Source of the DNA: CAZCZZ01 sp964503335
Lineage (GTDB): Bacteria; Verrucomicrobiota; Kiritimatiellia; CAIVKH01
Assembly: GCA_964503335.1 (NCBI GenBank)
Contig: CAZCZZ010000055.1
Span: forward strand, 1 to 29,151
Direction: 5' to 3'
DNA length: 29,151 nt
How positions within the stretch are numbered: the stretch's first letter is position 1; each line of letters begins with the position of its first letter. A model generated the notes under the pieces. It saw only the letters and a program-made list of their open reading frames with translations. It searched no databases and was not told the origin of the DNA. The translations under genes and the position numbers were made by a program. Positions 9,501-17,162 of this stretch are shown here, in pieces.

Positions 9501-10243
9501 CGTTCATCTGGGTCGACGCCAATACAAACGGGCTGAAGGACTCGGGTGAATTCATCAGCCTGGGCAGCCTCGGCGGAAATTCAGGAACCGCCCAGGGCAT
9601 CAACAACGTCGGCCAGGTGGTCGGCTCATCGGAAACGATCGGTTACACAACGCCGCATGCGTTCCTCGTGTCGCCTGTGGACGGGATGTGGGACGACGAC
9701 AACAATCCGGCCTCGCGCGTCAACACGTTGATGCAGGACCTCGGGACGCTCGGCGGAGCCATCAGTGAAGCTCACGCCATCAATGACGCGGGCGATGTCG
9801 TCGGCTACGCGTGGAACTCCAATTCGCAAAGCCGCGCGTTCCTCTACAGTGTCGGCGAGATGATCGACTTGAACAGCCTCATCTGCCCCGAATCGGGCTG
9901 GGTACTTCACGATGCGCACGACATCAACAACTCGGGACAGATCGTCGGCTGGGGCGTGATCAGCGGGGCCGCCAAGGGATTCCTGCTCGACCCGACAACG
10001 AACGTCATCGAGATGGTCCGCATCAGCCCGGAGGCACGGCTCCAGAACGGACAAGGCCTCGTGCAGTGGCGCGGCACAGGTTTCCAAATGCAATACACGC
10101 TCCAGAGCACGACGAACCTTGTCAATCCCGCCTGGCAGCCGGTAACGCCCACCGGCCAGTGGCCAACCCTCAACAGCTACTGGATCGGCGACGAAACCAA
10201 CCTCATCCCCTCCACCCGCCACTTCCGCGTGATCGGGCAATAG
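6563..10243 (+). CDS. Giant secreted mosaic protein: lamin-tail, DUF11 and HAF repeats
   Basis: About 1226 residues from the ATG at 6563; a GTG at 6554 is an alternative start. An N-terminal signal peptide ends near SMAQ. Modules in order: a lamin-tail-like domain starting VINEFLANP (~32-190), an Ig/cadherin-like domain starting PPVILEMPDQ (~196-295), and a second lamin-tail-like domain starting VWINEFHYDN (~296-455). Next come three DUF11-type repeats spaced exactly 113 residues apart, each starting KTVYxGHDGGAS (~467-805). A run of six or seven HAF repeats follows, with cores such as GINDLGHVVG, DINDLGMIVG and GINNVGQVVG (~808-1150). The C-terminal ~75-residue beta module (QWRGTGFQMQYTLQSTTNL) is seen in other PVC exoproteins. 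No catalytic motif was found. It is probably a cell-surface or extracellular structural or adhesive protein; function unknown. Confidence 0.85.
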   Translation: MWWTKRWSKAKTSSVLVFFCAVCPSMAQYNGLVINEFLANPKSGISVHVDSNSDGQNDIFNDEFVELLNTSTNTIDVTGLIIFNATQSIRHHVFTPRLLPPGGSIVVFGGGSLLEFTNLPAQRASSGSLGLNNDTDSILLYSPQTTLVDQVSYVATVPAASSVRNPEGTGAFASHLALTTNSSRASPGQRTYGSPYLTNQPPVILEMPDQTAFVGLALEFPVRARDPADGHAITLTVSGAPTNSSLVSTNGNGSFAFTPAPAQTGEVFQVSFIATDADGAETGIVTIAVVSPITSEDVWINEFHYDNAGTDSDEGVEVAGTAGTVLTNYSIVLYNGSSGLRYDTQLLSGTLDNEQCGFGAAWIAYGVNGLQNETEGIALVKGTNVIQFLSYEGTFTASDGPAAGLTSTDVVVEETGTTPVGFSLQLQGTGTQYAAYTWIAPQSHTRDTLNTNQAAECFVPADLAIQKTVYLGHDGGASFPGFEMVQGTNGAPVTYLFHVQNTGGSTLTNVSVEDTALGITPIPLGTLLAGESRTTYVESVVSGDLRNTATAGGYDALGNAVADSDSADVVLIIPLIEVQKTVYRGHDGGASCPGGELVMETNGAPVTYCFRIANNGTTNLTSVQLQDTTLGLPPVSFGTLAAGDVVFTSFAAFVTANLTNTAVVTGNDPNNDPVADEDTAEVRLIQPAIQIQKTVYSGHDGGASCPGAEIVLGSNGVAVTYCFEVANVGDIALTNVTVFDPYLGATNLLAIPSLGVGQTNSFYVESSITTSLVNSASITGFAPNGYVVMAQDTAEVVLLPSAPECGSLEIIDLGTLGGVSSVAFGINDLGHVVGQAALTSGALRAFIWKDGVMSNLFAVGGLDSSAAYDINRHGHIVGNMVSNGLNRGFVWSTGTVATFATSPVTFVSTFGAINNSNVAAAHLVLTNTPPHPHPAYVKDGAFTDLGTFSTLVSGGAFDINDLGMIVGYAHIFCPSDCWDPFIWVDANTNGLKDSGEFISLGSLGGNSGTAQGINNVGQVVGSSETIGYTTPHAFLVSPVDGMWDDDNNPASRVNTLMQDLGTLGGAISEAHAINDAGDVVGYAWNSNSQSRAFLYSVGEMIDLNSLICPESGWVLHDAHDINNSGQIVGWGVISGAAKGFLLDPTTNVIEMVRISPEARLQNGQGLVQWRGTGFQMQYTLQSTTNLVNPAWQPVTPTGQWPTLNSYWIGDETNLIPSTRHFRVIGQ
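7961..8977 (+). repeat. Three in-frame 339-bp repeats (DUF11 modules)
   Basis: The lysine codon of the KTVYxGHDGGAS motif occurs at 7961, 8300 and 8639, exactly 339 bp apart (113 residues). The second and third copies share GHDGGASCPG and VTYCF with paired cysteines. The first copy has GHDGGASFPG and VTYLF and lacks both cysteines. Confidence 0.85.
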
Positions 10244-10266
10244 GCCCAGCCGTCACGCGGGCCGGA

Positions 10267-11481
10267 TCAACCCAGGTCGTGCACGAAAAGGCCGGATCGG
10301 AGCTTCGGCTCAAACCAAGTGCTCTTTGGAGGCATGATCTGGCCGGCGTCGGAGATGGCCATGAGTTGGTCCACGGTTGTGGGGAACATGGCGAAGGCGA
10401 CGGCGGCTTCGCCTGTGTCGACGCGGCGCTTCAATTCATCCACCGCGCCGAATCCGCCCAGATACCCGATGCGTGAATTCGTGCGCGGGTCGTCGATGCC
10501 GAGGACGGGGCCGAGCAGGCGTGCTTGCAGGACGCTCACGTCGAGAGCGGAGACCGGGTCCGCGTTCGAATCGGCCTTCCAGCTCAGCCCAAACCACCTG
10601 CCCGCGAGATACATGCTGACGTGGCCCTGCTGTGCCGGCTGCGGACTCGTGTTCTCTGTCACCGTAAAAAGGGAACGAACCTTGGCAAGGAACGTGTCTG
10701 CCGTGAGGCCGTTGAGGTCCTTCAAGAACCGGTGGTACGCAAGGATCATCAGCTGGCTTGCGGGGAAAAGCACCGTCAGGAACCAGTTGTATTCCTCGTT
10801 GCCGGTGTGATTGGGATTCGCTGCTCTGCGCTCGATCCCGGCCCTGCCCGCGGACGCGGCGCGATGATGTCCATCGGCAATGTAAGCGACAGGGACCGCC
10901 GTGAAGGCTTTAACCCACGGATCGGCCTGCGGAATCTTCCACACCGTATGACGGATGCCGTCCTTCGCGGTGAAATCGAAAAGCGGCGCGCCGGATGCAA
11001 CGGACGCAGCGGCGGCATCGAGGGCCGCTTGATCCTTGTAGAGCAGGAAGATCGGCCCCGTGTTCGCGTTGGTCGTGAGGACGTGCTGCGTACGCTGGTC
11101 CTCGACGGGCTTCTTCGTCTTCTCGTGCTTCTTGATGATGTCCGCCCAGTACTCATCGACATGGCAGCAGGCGATAAGGCCGGTCTGGACATGTTTGCCG
11201 AGCGTGAGGCGATACAGGTAGAGGGACTCTTCGCCTTCCTGTGTGAGCCAGCCCTTTTCGCGGAACGCCTTCAAATGCTGCGCAGCGCTGGCGTGATCGT
11301 CGCCCGGCTTGAACGAATCGGACAGATCCACCTCGGGCCGCTCGACGTGCAGGAAGCTCTTCGGATTCGCAGCCGCTTCGCGTCGCGCGTCCGCCAGTTC
11401 GCCCACGTCATAGGGCAGGCTGGCGACTTCTGCGGCAAGATTCGCGGGCGGACGAATGGCTTTGAAAGGTTTGATGCGCAT
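10267..11481 (-). CDS. DUF1015 family protein
   Basis: This 404-residue protein has the full length and signature segments of DUF1015, a soluble family of unsettled function. Visible landmarks are MRIKPFKAIRPP and SLPYDVG at the N-terminus, HVDEYW with HEKTKKPVEDQR (108-130), the strongly conserved ADGHHR (202-207), and MPPKSTWFEPKLRSGL near the C-terminus. ADGHHR and the HEKT stretch resemble the nucleotide-handling motifs of ParB-like serine kinases, so a kinase-like role is a possible but unproven reading. There is no signal peptide. It converges with the LTD/HAF gene (23-bp gap) and lies 67 bp downstream of the FG-GAP gene on the same strand. No ribosome-binding site is evident before the ATG. 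Confidence 0.88.
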   Translation of the reverse strand: MRIKPFKAIRPPANLAAEVASLPYDVGELADARREAAANPKSFLHVERPEVDLSDSFKPGDDHASAAQHLKAFREKGWLTQEGEESLYLYRLTLGKHVQTGLIACCHVDEYWADIIKKHEKTKKPVEDQRTQHVLTTNANTGPIFLLYKDQAALDAAAASVASGAPLFDFTAKDGIRHTVWKIPQADPWVKAFTAVPVAYIADGHHRAASAGRAGIERRAANPNHTGNEEYNWFLTVLFPASQLMILAYHRFLKDLNGLTADTFLAKVRSLFTVTENTSPQPAQQGHVSMYLAGRWFGLSWKADSNADPVSALDVSVLQARLLGPVLGIDDPRTNSRIGYLGGFGAVDELKRRVDTGEAAVAFAMFPTTVDQLMAISDAGQIMPPKSTWFEPKLRSGLFVHDLG

Positions 11482-11548
11482 GGGCGCGGGGTTATACGAA
11501 TTCTGGACGGGAAAGAAAGCCGATTTTCTTCAGGTCTGCGTCGAAGAT

Positions 11549-13408
11549 CTACTTCCGCGGCTTCTTCGTCGGTGCAGGAGCCGGCGCGGGAGGCGTGTAC
11601 TTGCCGTACTTCGTCCGCAGGACGGAATCCGAAGCGACCGGATCGGTCTCGCTCCAGCCCCAGGTCTGCGACTTAAAGCCCTCCGCAGACTGGAACGCGT
11701 ACCAGGTTCCAGCCGCGGGGTGATACACTGCAAGGTCGTCCTTGTGATCGCCGTCGAAATCCGCCGGCACGGGGAGCGTCTCGCTCCAGCCGAACTGCTT
11801 GTAGTAGGGACCGGTCTTCGAGCCGTGGATGTACCAGCCGCCCGTGGCGGGGTGATACACCGCGAGGTCGGCTTTGCCGTCGCCATCATAATCCGCCGGG
11901 CAGGCCACGGTCTCGCCCCAGCCGAACTGCTCGTAGCGGTAGCCGTCGCGCGATTGAAGAATGTGCCAGGCGCCCTGCGCGGGATAGAACACCGCGAGGT
12001 CGTCCTTGCCATCACCGTCGAAATCTGCGGGAACCGGCGTCACTTCGCTCCAGCCGAACTGGTGAGTCTGGAAGCCGGCTGTGGTCTTCATGATGTACCA
12101 GGTGCCGGAGGCGGGATGGAACACCGCGATGTCCGACACACCGTCGCCGTCGTAGTCGGCGGCCACGGAAACCGTCTCGCTCCAACCGAATTGGACGCTG
12201 AGTGTATCGCCGCCGCCCATGTTCAAGCGCCATAGGCCGGTCGGAGGATTGAACGTCGCCAGGTCCGCCGAGCCATCACCGTCGAAATCACCGGGGGCAG
12301 GTGCTGCCGAAGTGTCGCCCCAGACTTCCTGGGAACCGGCGCCACTTGCGCTGTTGATCGTGTACCACGTACGGCCTTTGCCGAAGAACACCGAGATATC
12401 GGCCTTGCCGTCGCCGCTGTAGTCATGCTTGCGGTACGAGGAGGGCGTCGGTGCCGGCGCGGGTGTGGGCGTGGGATCGGGTTCCGGCGCAGGGCCAGGA
12501 GGAGGAGTAGAAACTGATCCCTGCGCCGGATAAAAAGAAAGGTGCTGGCTTGTGCCTTCGCTGACCGTGAAGTAGCCGTCGCCCGTTGCGCTCCAGCACA
12601 CGGACTCGCCCTGTTGCTCGGCGACGTAGGGAACCACCACCGGGGATGAAGCCAAGGCCTGGGCGATGGTCTGTCCCGCAGCCCGGCACCACTTGTATAC
12701 CTGGCCGTAGTCCTTGATCAGGATCTGATAGCCGGAGACTGAAATGTCGCCCGCCACCGTCGAGGTCAGGCCGAGGGTCAGGACTTTCTGCGCCGTGATG
12801 ACCTGCGTCGTGGATTGGGGATAAGGAAGGCGATACACATTCACGTTCGCCTCGCGTTTCGACACCACGAAGATGTCCTTCGTCAGGGGATCGACCATCA
12901 GCGTTTCGGCATCCCGCGCGCCGTCGGGATACTGGAAGGTGATCAGGTCGTAGGATGAAACGTATTGGTTCGCCGCAGCCTGGCTCGCGGAGACCGAGGG
13001 CTCGCGGAAGCGGATGATCGTCTTCGTGGGATACTGCGCCGAGTTGTCGCCGATATCGCCCACGTACAGATAGGACGCGCCGTCGTCGGGACCGGGACCC
13101 ACTGCAATATCTTCCCAGTCGCGCGCCGTATAGTTCTCGACCCGGATGTAACCGAGATGAGCGCCCGAGCTGTTCATCATGAAGACCTTCGAGCTGTGAC
13201 CCGAATCCTCGTGCGTGTAGAGCACGTTCGCGTTCAGGCGGCTGGCAGCAAGGCCGGAAGCTTCCGTGATGTCGGGAGCGATCACACCCTTGTCGATCCG
13301 GCCACCAAACGACGTCGTGCAGTCCTGCGCAGAGACAAGCTGCGTGACCAACGCGAGCACTACCGCCCCCGCCTTCATCTCACTTGTGATTCTGTAGCTG
13401 CGTTTCAT
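11549..13408 (-). CDS. Secreted beta-propeller protein with C-terminal FG-GAP repeats
   Basis: 619 residues from the ATG at 13408. A signal peptide ends near VSAQ (27/28). Residues ~30-285 look like a beta-propeller of unknown function: GLAASRLNANVLYTHEDSG, then RDWEDIAVGPGPDDG and YLYVGDIGDN, motifs typical of an uncharacterised secreted family. A proline/alanine-rich linker (~299-321) leads to six FG-GAP/VCBS-like repeats with calcium-binding-type loops: DYSGDGKAD, DFDGDGSAD, DYDGDGVSD, DFDGDGKDD, DYDGDGKAD and DFDGDHKDD. The protein ends in a basic tail, KKPRK. An upstream in-frame ATG at 13456 is rejected because it would precede the signal peptide and overlap the likely promoter. Role: extracellular or surface binding; substrate unknown. 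Confidence 0.82.
   Translation of the reverse strand: MKRSYRITSEMKAGAVVLALVTQLVSAQDCTTSFGGRIDKGVIAPDITEASGLAASRLNANVLYTHEDSGHSSKVFMMNSSGAHLGYIRVENYTARDWEDIAVGPGPDDGASYLYVGDIGDNSAQYPTKTIIRFREPSVSASQAAANQYVSSYDLITFQYPDGARDAETLMVDPLTKDIFVVSKREANVNVYRLPYPQSTTQVITAQKVLTLGLTSTVAGDISVSGYQILIKDYGQVYKWCRAAGQTIAQALASSPVVVPYVAEQQGESVCWSATGDGYFTVSEGTSQHLSFYPAQGSVSTPPPGPAPEPDPTPTPAPAPTPSSYRKHDYSGDGKADISVFFGKGRTWYTINSASGAGSQEVWGDTSAAPAPGDFDGDGSADLATFNPPTGLWRLNMGGGDTLSVQFGWSETVSVAADYDGDGVSDIAVFHPASGTWYIMKTTAGFQTHQFGWSEVTPVPADFDGDGKDDLAVFYPAQGAWHILQSRDGYRYEQFGWGETVACPADYDGDGKADLAVYHPATGGWYIHGSKTGPYYKQFGWSETLPVPADFDGDHKDDLAVYHPAAGTWYAFQSAEGFKSQTWGWSETDPVASDSVLRTKYGKYTPPAPAPAPTKKPRK
11649..12314 (-). repeat. 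44-residue (132-bp) repeats of the FG-GAP region
   Basis: The plus-strand sequence TCGCYCCA, encoding the complement of the GWSE motif or its equivalent, recurs at 11649, 11781, 11913, 12045 and 12177, exactly 132 bp apart. It occurs once more at 12315, after 138 bp. Such constant spacing indicates unequal crossing-over or strong length constraint. Confidence 0.85.
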
Positions 13409-13429
13409 GGTCGTGCTCTCTAAAGTGAG

Positions 13430-13460
13430 ATAATAGCACAGGGCATGCCAACGCATTCAA
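13430..13460 (-). promoter_or_regulatory. Candidate promoter of the FG-GAP protein
   Basis: On the minus strand TTGAAT (13460-13455) and TATTAT (13435-13430) are separated by 19 bp. The -10 box matches five of six consensus bases; the spacer is slightly long. The start would fall near 13422, giving a short leader before the ATG at 13408 and arguing against the ATG at 13456. Confidence 0.4.
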
Positions 13461-13590
13461 GCGGTTTACAAACTTCAATGACCGGACGCCATATTCTCTC
13501 CAGTGCAACAATGCGAACACACGGGTCGGTGGTAAAGATGCGCAAGACGTTTTCCAATAACGCTTTGAAGCAATCCTAGCGGCCTTGAAA

Positions 13591-13615
13591 GCCTCGATTG
13601 CCGATCCATCGAGGC
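13591..13615. promoter_or_regulatory. Perfect 8-bp inverted repeat upstream of the esterase
   Basis: GCCTCGAT (13591-13598) and ATCGAGGC (13608-13615) flank a 9-nt spacer in the 294-bp divergent gap between the FG-GAP gene and the esterase. It could be an operator or a leader hairpin. The rest of this gap shows no gene. Confidence 0.4.
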
Positions 13616-13702
13616 AAGATCATGACAATCGATTTTGCAAGAGTGATACGATTTTCATCGGGTGTGGAAGTGAGTAAAGCGATCGGGTAGCGTGACTGCG
13701 TT

Positions 13703-14578
13703 ATGAGTCACGGCGACGAAGTCATCTATCTGGACGTCGGGGGGTTACAACGACGGTACGTCTTGCATCTTCCACCCCGCGAAGAGATGAACGCGAAGAT
13801 TCCGGTCGTGGTCATGCTCGATGGACGGGGAGGCACGCCTTGGACCGCAATGAAGATCACGGGGTGGAGTGGTCTGGCTGACCGGGAAGGGTTTGCGGTG
13901 GCCTACCCTGAAGCCCTGCGACTGAACCCGCACGGGCCACAACACTTTCTCGACAATCCGCAGATGTGGAACGCAGGACGCGGTGGGTCGGACATCGAAC
14001 GTCCCGATGTCGACGATCATCGATTCCTTAACGCGGTCTTTGACGATCTGGCATCGCGCTCCACCCTTGATGCGTCACGCTTCTTCATGAGTGGATTCTC
14101 CAACGGCGCGGCCATGACCTTCGCCTTCGCGGCCGCGAACCCGGATCGTGTCGTCGCCATCGGCGTCGCCGGCGGCTACTGCCGGATCGACGATGCTCCC
14201 CTGCCCCAACCTGTCCCCGCGATGTATCTCTTCGGCGCCGTCGATCCACTCAGCCCCCTCCACGGCGGAAACGTCGAACTGCCCTGGGGAAAGGTGGAGA
14301 AGCGCCCGCCTGTCATGGATTCCGCCACGCGCTGGGCTAAAGCCAACGGACTCGATACGCGCCATCCGGAAATAAGCGAAGACGACGGCGTGACGTGGAC
14401 CACGTTCAAAGGGGCGCACGCCCGGGCACGGCTTCGCGTCGGCATCATTCACGACTTGGGTCACGTCTGGCCCGGCGGCCATCGCCTGCTTCCGCAAGCC
14501 CTTGTCGGCGATACGTCCAATCGCGTGAATGCCACCGAAAGCTTCTGGAGATTCTTCAAGGAGTTCAGCCCCGCGTGA
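13703..14578 (+). CDS. LpqC/PHB-depolymerase-type alpha/beta-hydrolase (esterase)
   Basis: A 291-residue alpha/beta-hydrolase of the polyhydroxybutyrate-depolymerase/LpqC/feruloyl-esterase type. The nucleophile elbow is GFSNGA (S133), a likely acidic residue is D181 in FGAVDPLSPLHGG, and the catalytic histidine is H254 in DLGHVWPGG. The N-terminus YLDVGGLQRRYVLHLPP and the VVVMLDGRGGTP segment fit the family. Many relatives are exported, but here no signal peptide or lipobox is seen, so it is probably cytoplasmic. It overlaps the next gene by 4 bp (GTGA). Substrate unknown: polyester, acylated sugar or other esters are possible. No clear Shine-Dalgarno sequence precedes the ATG. Confidence 0.85.
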   Translation: MSHGDEVIYLDVGGLQRRYVLHLPPREEMNAKIPVVVMLDGRGGTPWTAMKITGWSGLADREGFAVAYPEALRLNPHGPQHFLDNPQMWNAGRGGSDIERPDVDDHRFLNAVFDDLASRSTLDASRFFMSGFSNGAAMTFAFAAANPDRVVAIGVAGGYCRIDDAPLPQPVPAMYLFGAVDPLSPLHGGNVELPWGKVEKRPPVMDSATRWAKANGLDTRHPEISEDDGVTWTTFKGAHARARLRVGIIHDLGHVWPGGHRLLPQALVGDTSNRVNATESFWRFFKEFSPA

Positions 14579-15498
14579 CGCCAGCCGGTTCGACATCACG
14601 TGACCTGCCCTGGTCGGGTTTGTTCCACCTCTGCGTGGTCTACATTGTGTGGGGCGCGACGTACCTTGCCATCCGCTTCGCGGTGCGGGAGGAAGGCGGC
14701 TTTGCGCCATTCATCATGGCCGCCTCTCGCGTGTTCGTCGGCGGCTTCATCCTGCTTCTTATTGCACGCCTGACCGGCCAGAAACTGACCCTGCCGCGCA
14801 GGGAACTTCCCATCCTCATCGTCAGTTCCATCCTGCTGTGGAACGGCGGCAACGGCCTCGTCACATGGGCTGAGCAGCGGGCCCACTCGGGCTACGCTGC
14901 GCTTGTGGTGGGCAGCACGCCGGTGTGGACTGCGATCATCGAATCCATCCTCGATCGCCGCCGGCCATCGCTCCTGCTGTGCATCTCCCTGCTGATCGGA
15001 TTCACCGGCCTCGCGGTGCTTACCTGGCCCGTGATTCAGGCCGGCGGTCGCGCGGATCTTGCGGCCACGTTCGCGCTCATCATCGCTCCGATCTCATGGG
15101 GCCTCGGCTCGATCCTGCAGCAGAGAAATCCGCACCATCTTCCACCCATGGTCAGTTCCGGCTACCAGCAGTTGATCGGTGGCGTCGGGTTTCTCGTCCT
15201 GATCCTCCTCACGGGCGAAACGTGGCACACGCCTTCGCACGAAGCCTGGCTCGCATGGGGATTCCTCGTGCTCTTCGGCTCGGTGCTATCGTTCACGTCG
15301 TTCCTCATCGCGTTGCGGAGCCTGCCGATCCCCGTCGTGATGACCTACGCCTACGTGAATCCCGTGATCGCGGTGTTTCTGGGCTGGCTGCTGCTGCGTG
15401 AGGAGATAACCAGCTTCACGGTCGGCGGCGTGGTGCTGATCCTGTCCGGCGTCGCCGGCGTGTTCAGGGATCGTTTTGCGCGGACTCCGGCGAAGTAG
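14575..15498 (+). CDS. EamA/DMT-superfamily transporter
   Basis: A 307-residue membrane protein with about ten hydrophobic helices and two EamA halves, as in the RhaT/YedA-like drug/metabolite exporters. Typical segments include VYIVWGATYLAIRFAVRE in helix 1 and VVMTYAYVNPVIAVFLGWLLL near the end of the second half. The GTG at 14575, overlapping the esterase stop, is chosen because AAGGAG (14558-14563) lies 11 nt upstream and the length then fits the family; the open frame extends further upstream only inside the esterase gene. It sits in the inner membrane. Substrate unknown; export of a small metabolite is likely. Its 3' end overlaps that of murJ by 35 bp, tail to tail. Confidence 0.88.
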   Translation: MTPAGSTSRDLPWSGLFHLCVVYIVWGATYLAIRFAVREEGGFAPFIMAASRVFVGGFILLLIARLTGQKLTLPRRELPILIVSSILLWNGGNGLVTWAEQRAHSGYAALVVGSTPVWTAIIESILDRRRPSLLLCISLLIGFTGLAVLTWPVIQAGGRADLAATFALIIAPISWGLGSILQQRNPHHLPPMVSSGYQQLIGGVGFLVLILLTGETWHTPSHEAWLAWGFLVLFGSVLSFTSFLIALRSLPIPVVMTYAYVNPVIAVFLGWLLLREEITSFTVGGVVLILSGVAGVFRDRFARTPAK

Positions 15499-17080
15499 CC
15501 TTCGCGCGACGCCGGTTCAGCACGGCGTCTTTCACGAATCCGATCTCCGGTGCCCGCATGAGCGCGGCCACGGCGAAATACACCGCGGCGCCTACACCGA
15601 TCGCGCTTAGCACCGAGATGACCTGGGACAGCTTCTCGGGAACCCTTCCCGCGAGCACAAGATGAAGCGCCCCGTGCGTTCCAAAGGCCGCGGCCGACAT
15701 GACAATTGCGCCGAATAGCGCCCGACCCGCACTTTGAAGAATTGTGTCCCAACCGGGCGAACCCATCCGGCCATGGAAGCGTCGGGCCAGCGTGAGGCCG
15801 TAGACGCCTTCCGACACCACGGTCGCAAAGGCGAGGCTGGCGGCCTTCCAATCGCGCGGCAGGATGAACGTGAAGAGGATGTTCAGCGAGAAGTTGAGGC
15901 CGACGCTGAAAAGGCCGACACGAAACGGCGTCTTCGTGTCATGCATCGCATAGAACGCAGGCACAAACACCTTGGCCAGGCAGAACACGAACAGGCCCGG
16001 CGCATAAAAACGCAGCACGGTGGCCGTGTGCGAAACCGACACCGCGTCGAAACGCCCGAAGCCGAACACCAACTGCGTGATCGGTTCCGCGAGTACCAGC
16101 AAACCGAGCGAAGCAGGCGCCATGACAAAAAGCAGCGTCCGCAGCGAATGATTCAACGTGACGCGAAGCTGGTCGTGATCGCCTCGCGCAATGTGGGCTG
16201 AGAAGACGGGCAGAAGGACAGTCCCAAGCGCCGTGGCAAGAATGCCTTGAGGGAAGTACAGGAGTCGCTCGGCGTAGAACAGGGATGCTGGCGCCCAAGA
16301 CGTGGCCCACCGAGCGATGATGCCGTTGACCATGACGTTGATCTGCGACACGGATTGGCCCAGCGCCGTGGGGCCCATGAGTTTCAAGAAGCGCGTCACC
16401 CGTTCATCGGAGAGGTCGAGTTTGAATCCCGGCCGGTACCCGACCTTGATGAGCGTCGGAACCTGCGCCGCGAGTTGCACGATGCCTGCGAAGAACACGC
16501 CCCATGCCACGCCGTAGATGCGCTCATTCAACGTGTCGCCAAACAGCGGACAGATCAGGATCACGAACGCAATCCACGTGATGTTGAGCAGGCTCGGTGT
16601 GAAGGCGGGCAGGGAGAAGCGATGGAACGAATTTAAGATCGCCTGCGACAGTGCGGTGACACAGATGAATAGCAGGTACGGCAACATGATCCGCGTGAGC
16701 GGCAGCACCGTCGGCGCGTTTTCGACAAGCCCCGGCACATACCCAAGGGCAGACGTGATAGCGATCGCGACCGCGACAACCAGCGTCAACGTGACGCTGA
16801 CCAGGGAAATCACCTTGCGCGCCACCAACCAAGCCGCCTCGTCGCCTTCCTTCCGCCGCGTATCCATGAACACGGGCACGAAGGCGGAGCTCAGCGCACC
16901 TTCGCCAAACAGCGCGCGGAACATATTGGGGATGCGAAAGGCGACGACGAAATCGGACATCGCCGCCGATGTTCCGAACGCGCTCGCCGTCAACGTGTCG
17001 CGCACAAGTCCCAGCATACGGCTCATCAGCGTGAAACCGCCTACCTTCATCGCGGAGCGTATGACTTTCTTGTTCTCCAC
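15464..17080 (-). CDS. murJ: Lipid II flippase MurJ (MviN family)
   Basis: MurJ moves lipid II across the inner membrane for peptidoglycan synthesis. The protein has about 14 membrane helices and the family signatures MSRMLGLVRDTLTASAFG, FRIPNMFRALFGEGALSSAFVPVF and YFPQGILATALGTVLLPVFS. The open frame runs to an ATG at 17128, but that ATG lies in the loop of a 16-bp perfect hairpin. The GTG at 17080 (VENKKVIRSAMKVGG), with AGGGGA 10 nt upstream, is a better start and gives 538 residues, close to the family norm. It lies downstream of the acidic repeat protein on the same strand. Confidence 0.95.
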   Translation of the reverse strand: MENKKVIRSAMKVGGFTLMSRMLGLVRDTLTASAFGTSAAMSDFVVAFRIPNMFRALFGEGALSSAFVPVFMDTRRKEGDEAAWLVARKVISLVSVTLTLVVAVAIAITSALGYVPGLVENAPTVLPLTRIMLPYLLFICVTALSQAILNSFHRFSLPAFTPSLLNITWIAFVILICPLFGDTLNERIYGVAWGVFFAGIVQLAAQVPTLIKVGYRPGFKLDLSDERVTRFLKLMGPTALGQSVSQINVMVNGIIARWATSWAPASLFYAERLLYFPQGILATALGTVLLPVFSAHIARGDHDQLRVTLNHSLRTLLFVMAPASLGLLVLAEPITQLVFGFGRFDAVSVSHTATVLRFYAPGLFVFCLAKVFVPAFYAMHDTKTPFRVGLFSVGLNFSLNILFTFILPRDWKAASLAFATVVSEGVYGLTLARRFHGRMGSPGWDTILQSAGRALFGAIVMSAAAFGTHGALHLVLAGRVPEKLSQVISVLSAIGVGAAVYFAVAALMRAPEIGFVKDAVLNRRRAKATSPESAQNDP

Positions 17081-17110
17081 CGAGGCTGTATCCCCTGGCT
17101 GCTCTGGCAA

Positions 17111-17146
17111 GAAGCGGGGGGCCGGCATCCGCCGGCCCCCCGCTTC
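17111..17146 (-). terminator. 16-bp perfect GC-rich hairpin between the acidic repeat gene and murJ
   Basis: Bases 17111-17126 and 17131-17146 are exact reverse complements, with a 4-nt loop. The stem contains a run of G6/C6. It starts 17 bp after the stop of the acidic repeat gene, as expected for a terminator. No T-tract follows on either strand, so it may instead be an attenuator or an mRNA-stabilising hairpin in front of murJ. Confidence 0.6.
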
Positions 17147-17162
17147 ATCGCCCGGTCACAAT

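Noticed and set aside
10243..10263. GGCCC/GGGCC inverted repeat between the convergent LTD/HAF and DUF1015 genes as a terminator
   Set aside because: The stem is only 5 bp with an 11-nt loop and no T-tract; too weak to call.
10525..11676. 383-codon open frame on the plus strand over the DUF1015 gene
   Set aside because: It crosses the whole DUF1015 gene in antisense and shows no domain; it is a shadow.
11649..12314. Regular 132-bp repeats considered as a possible CRISPR-like or satellite array
   Set aside because: The repeats are in-frame protein repeats with conserved DxDGD loops, with no short repeat-spacer structure.
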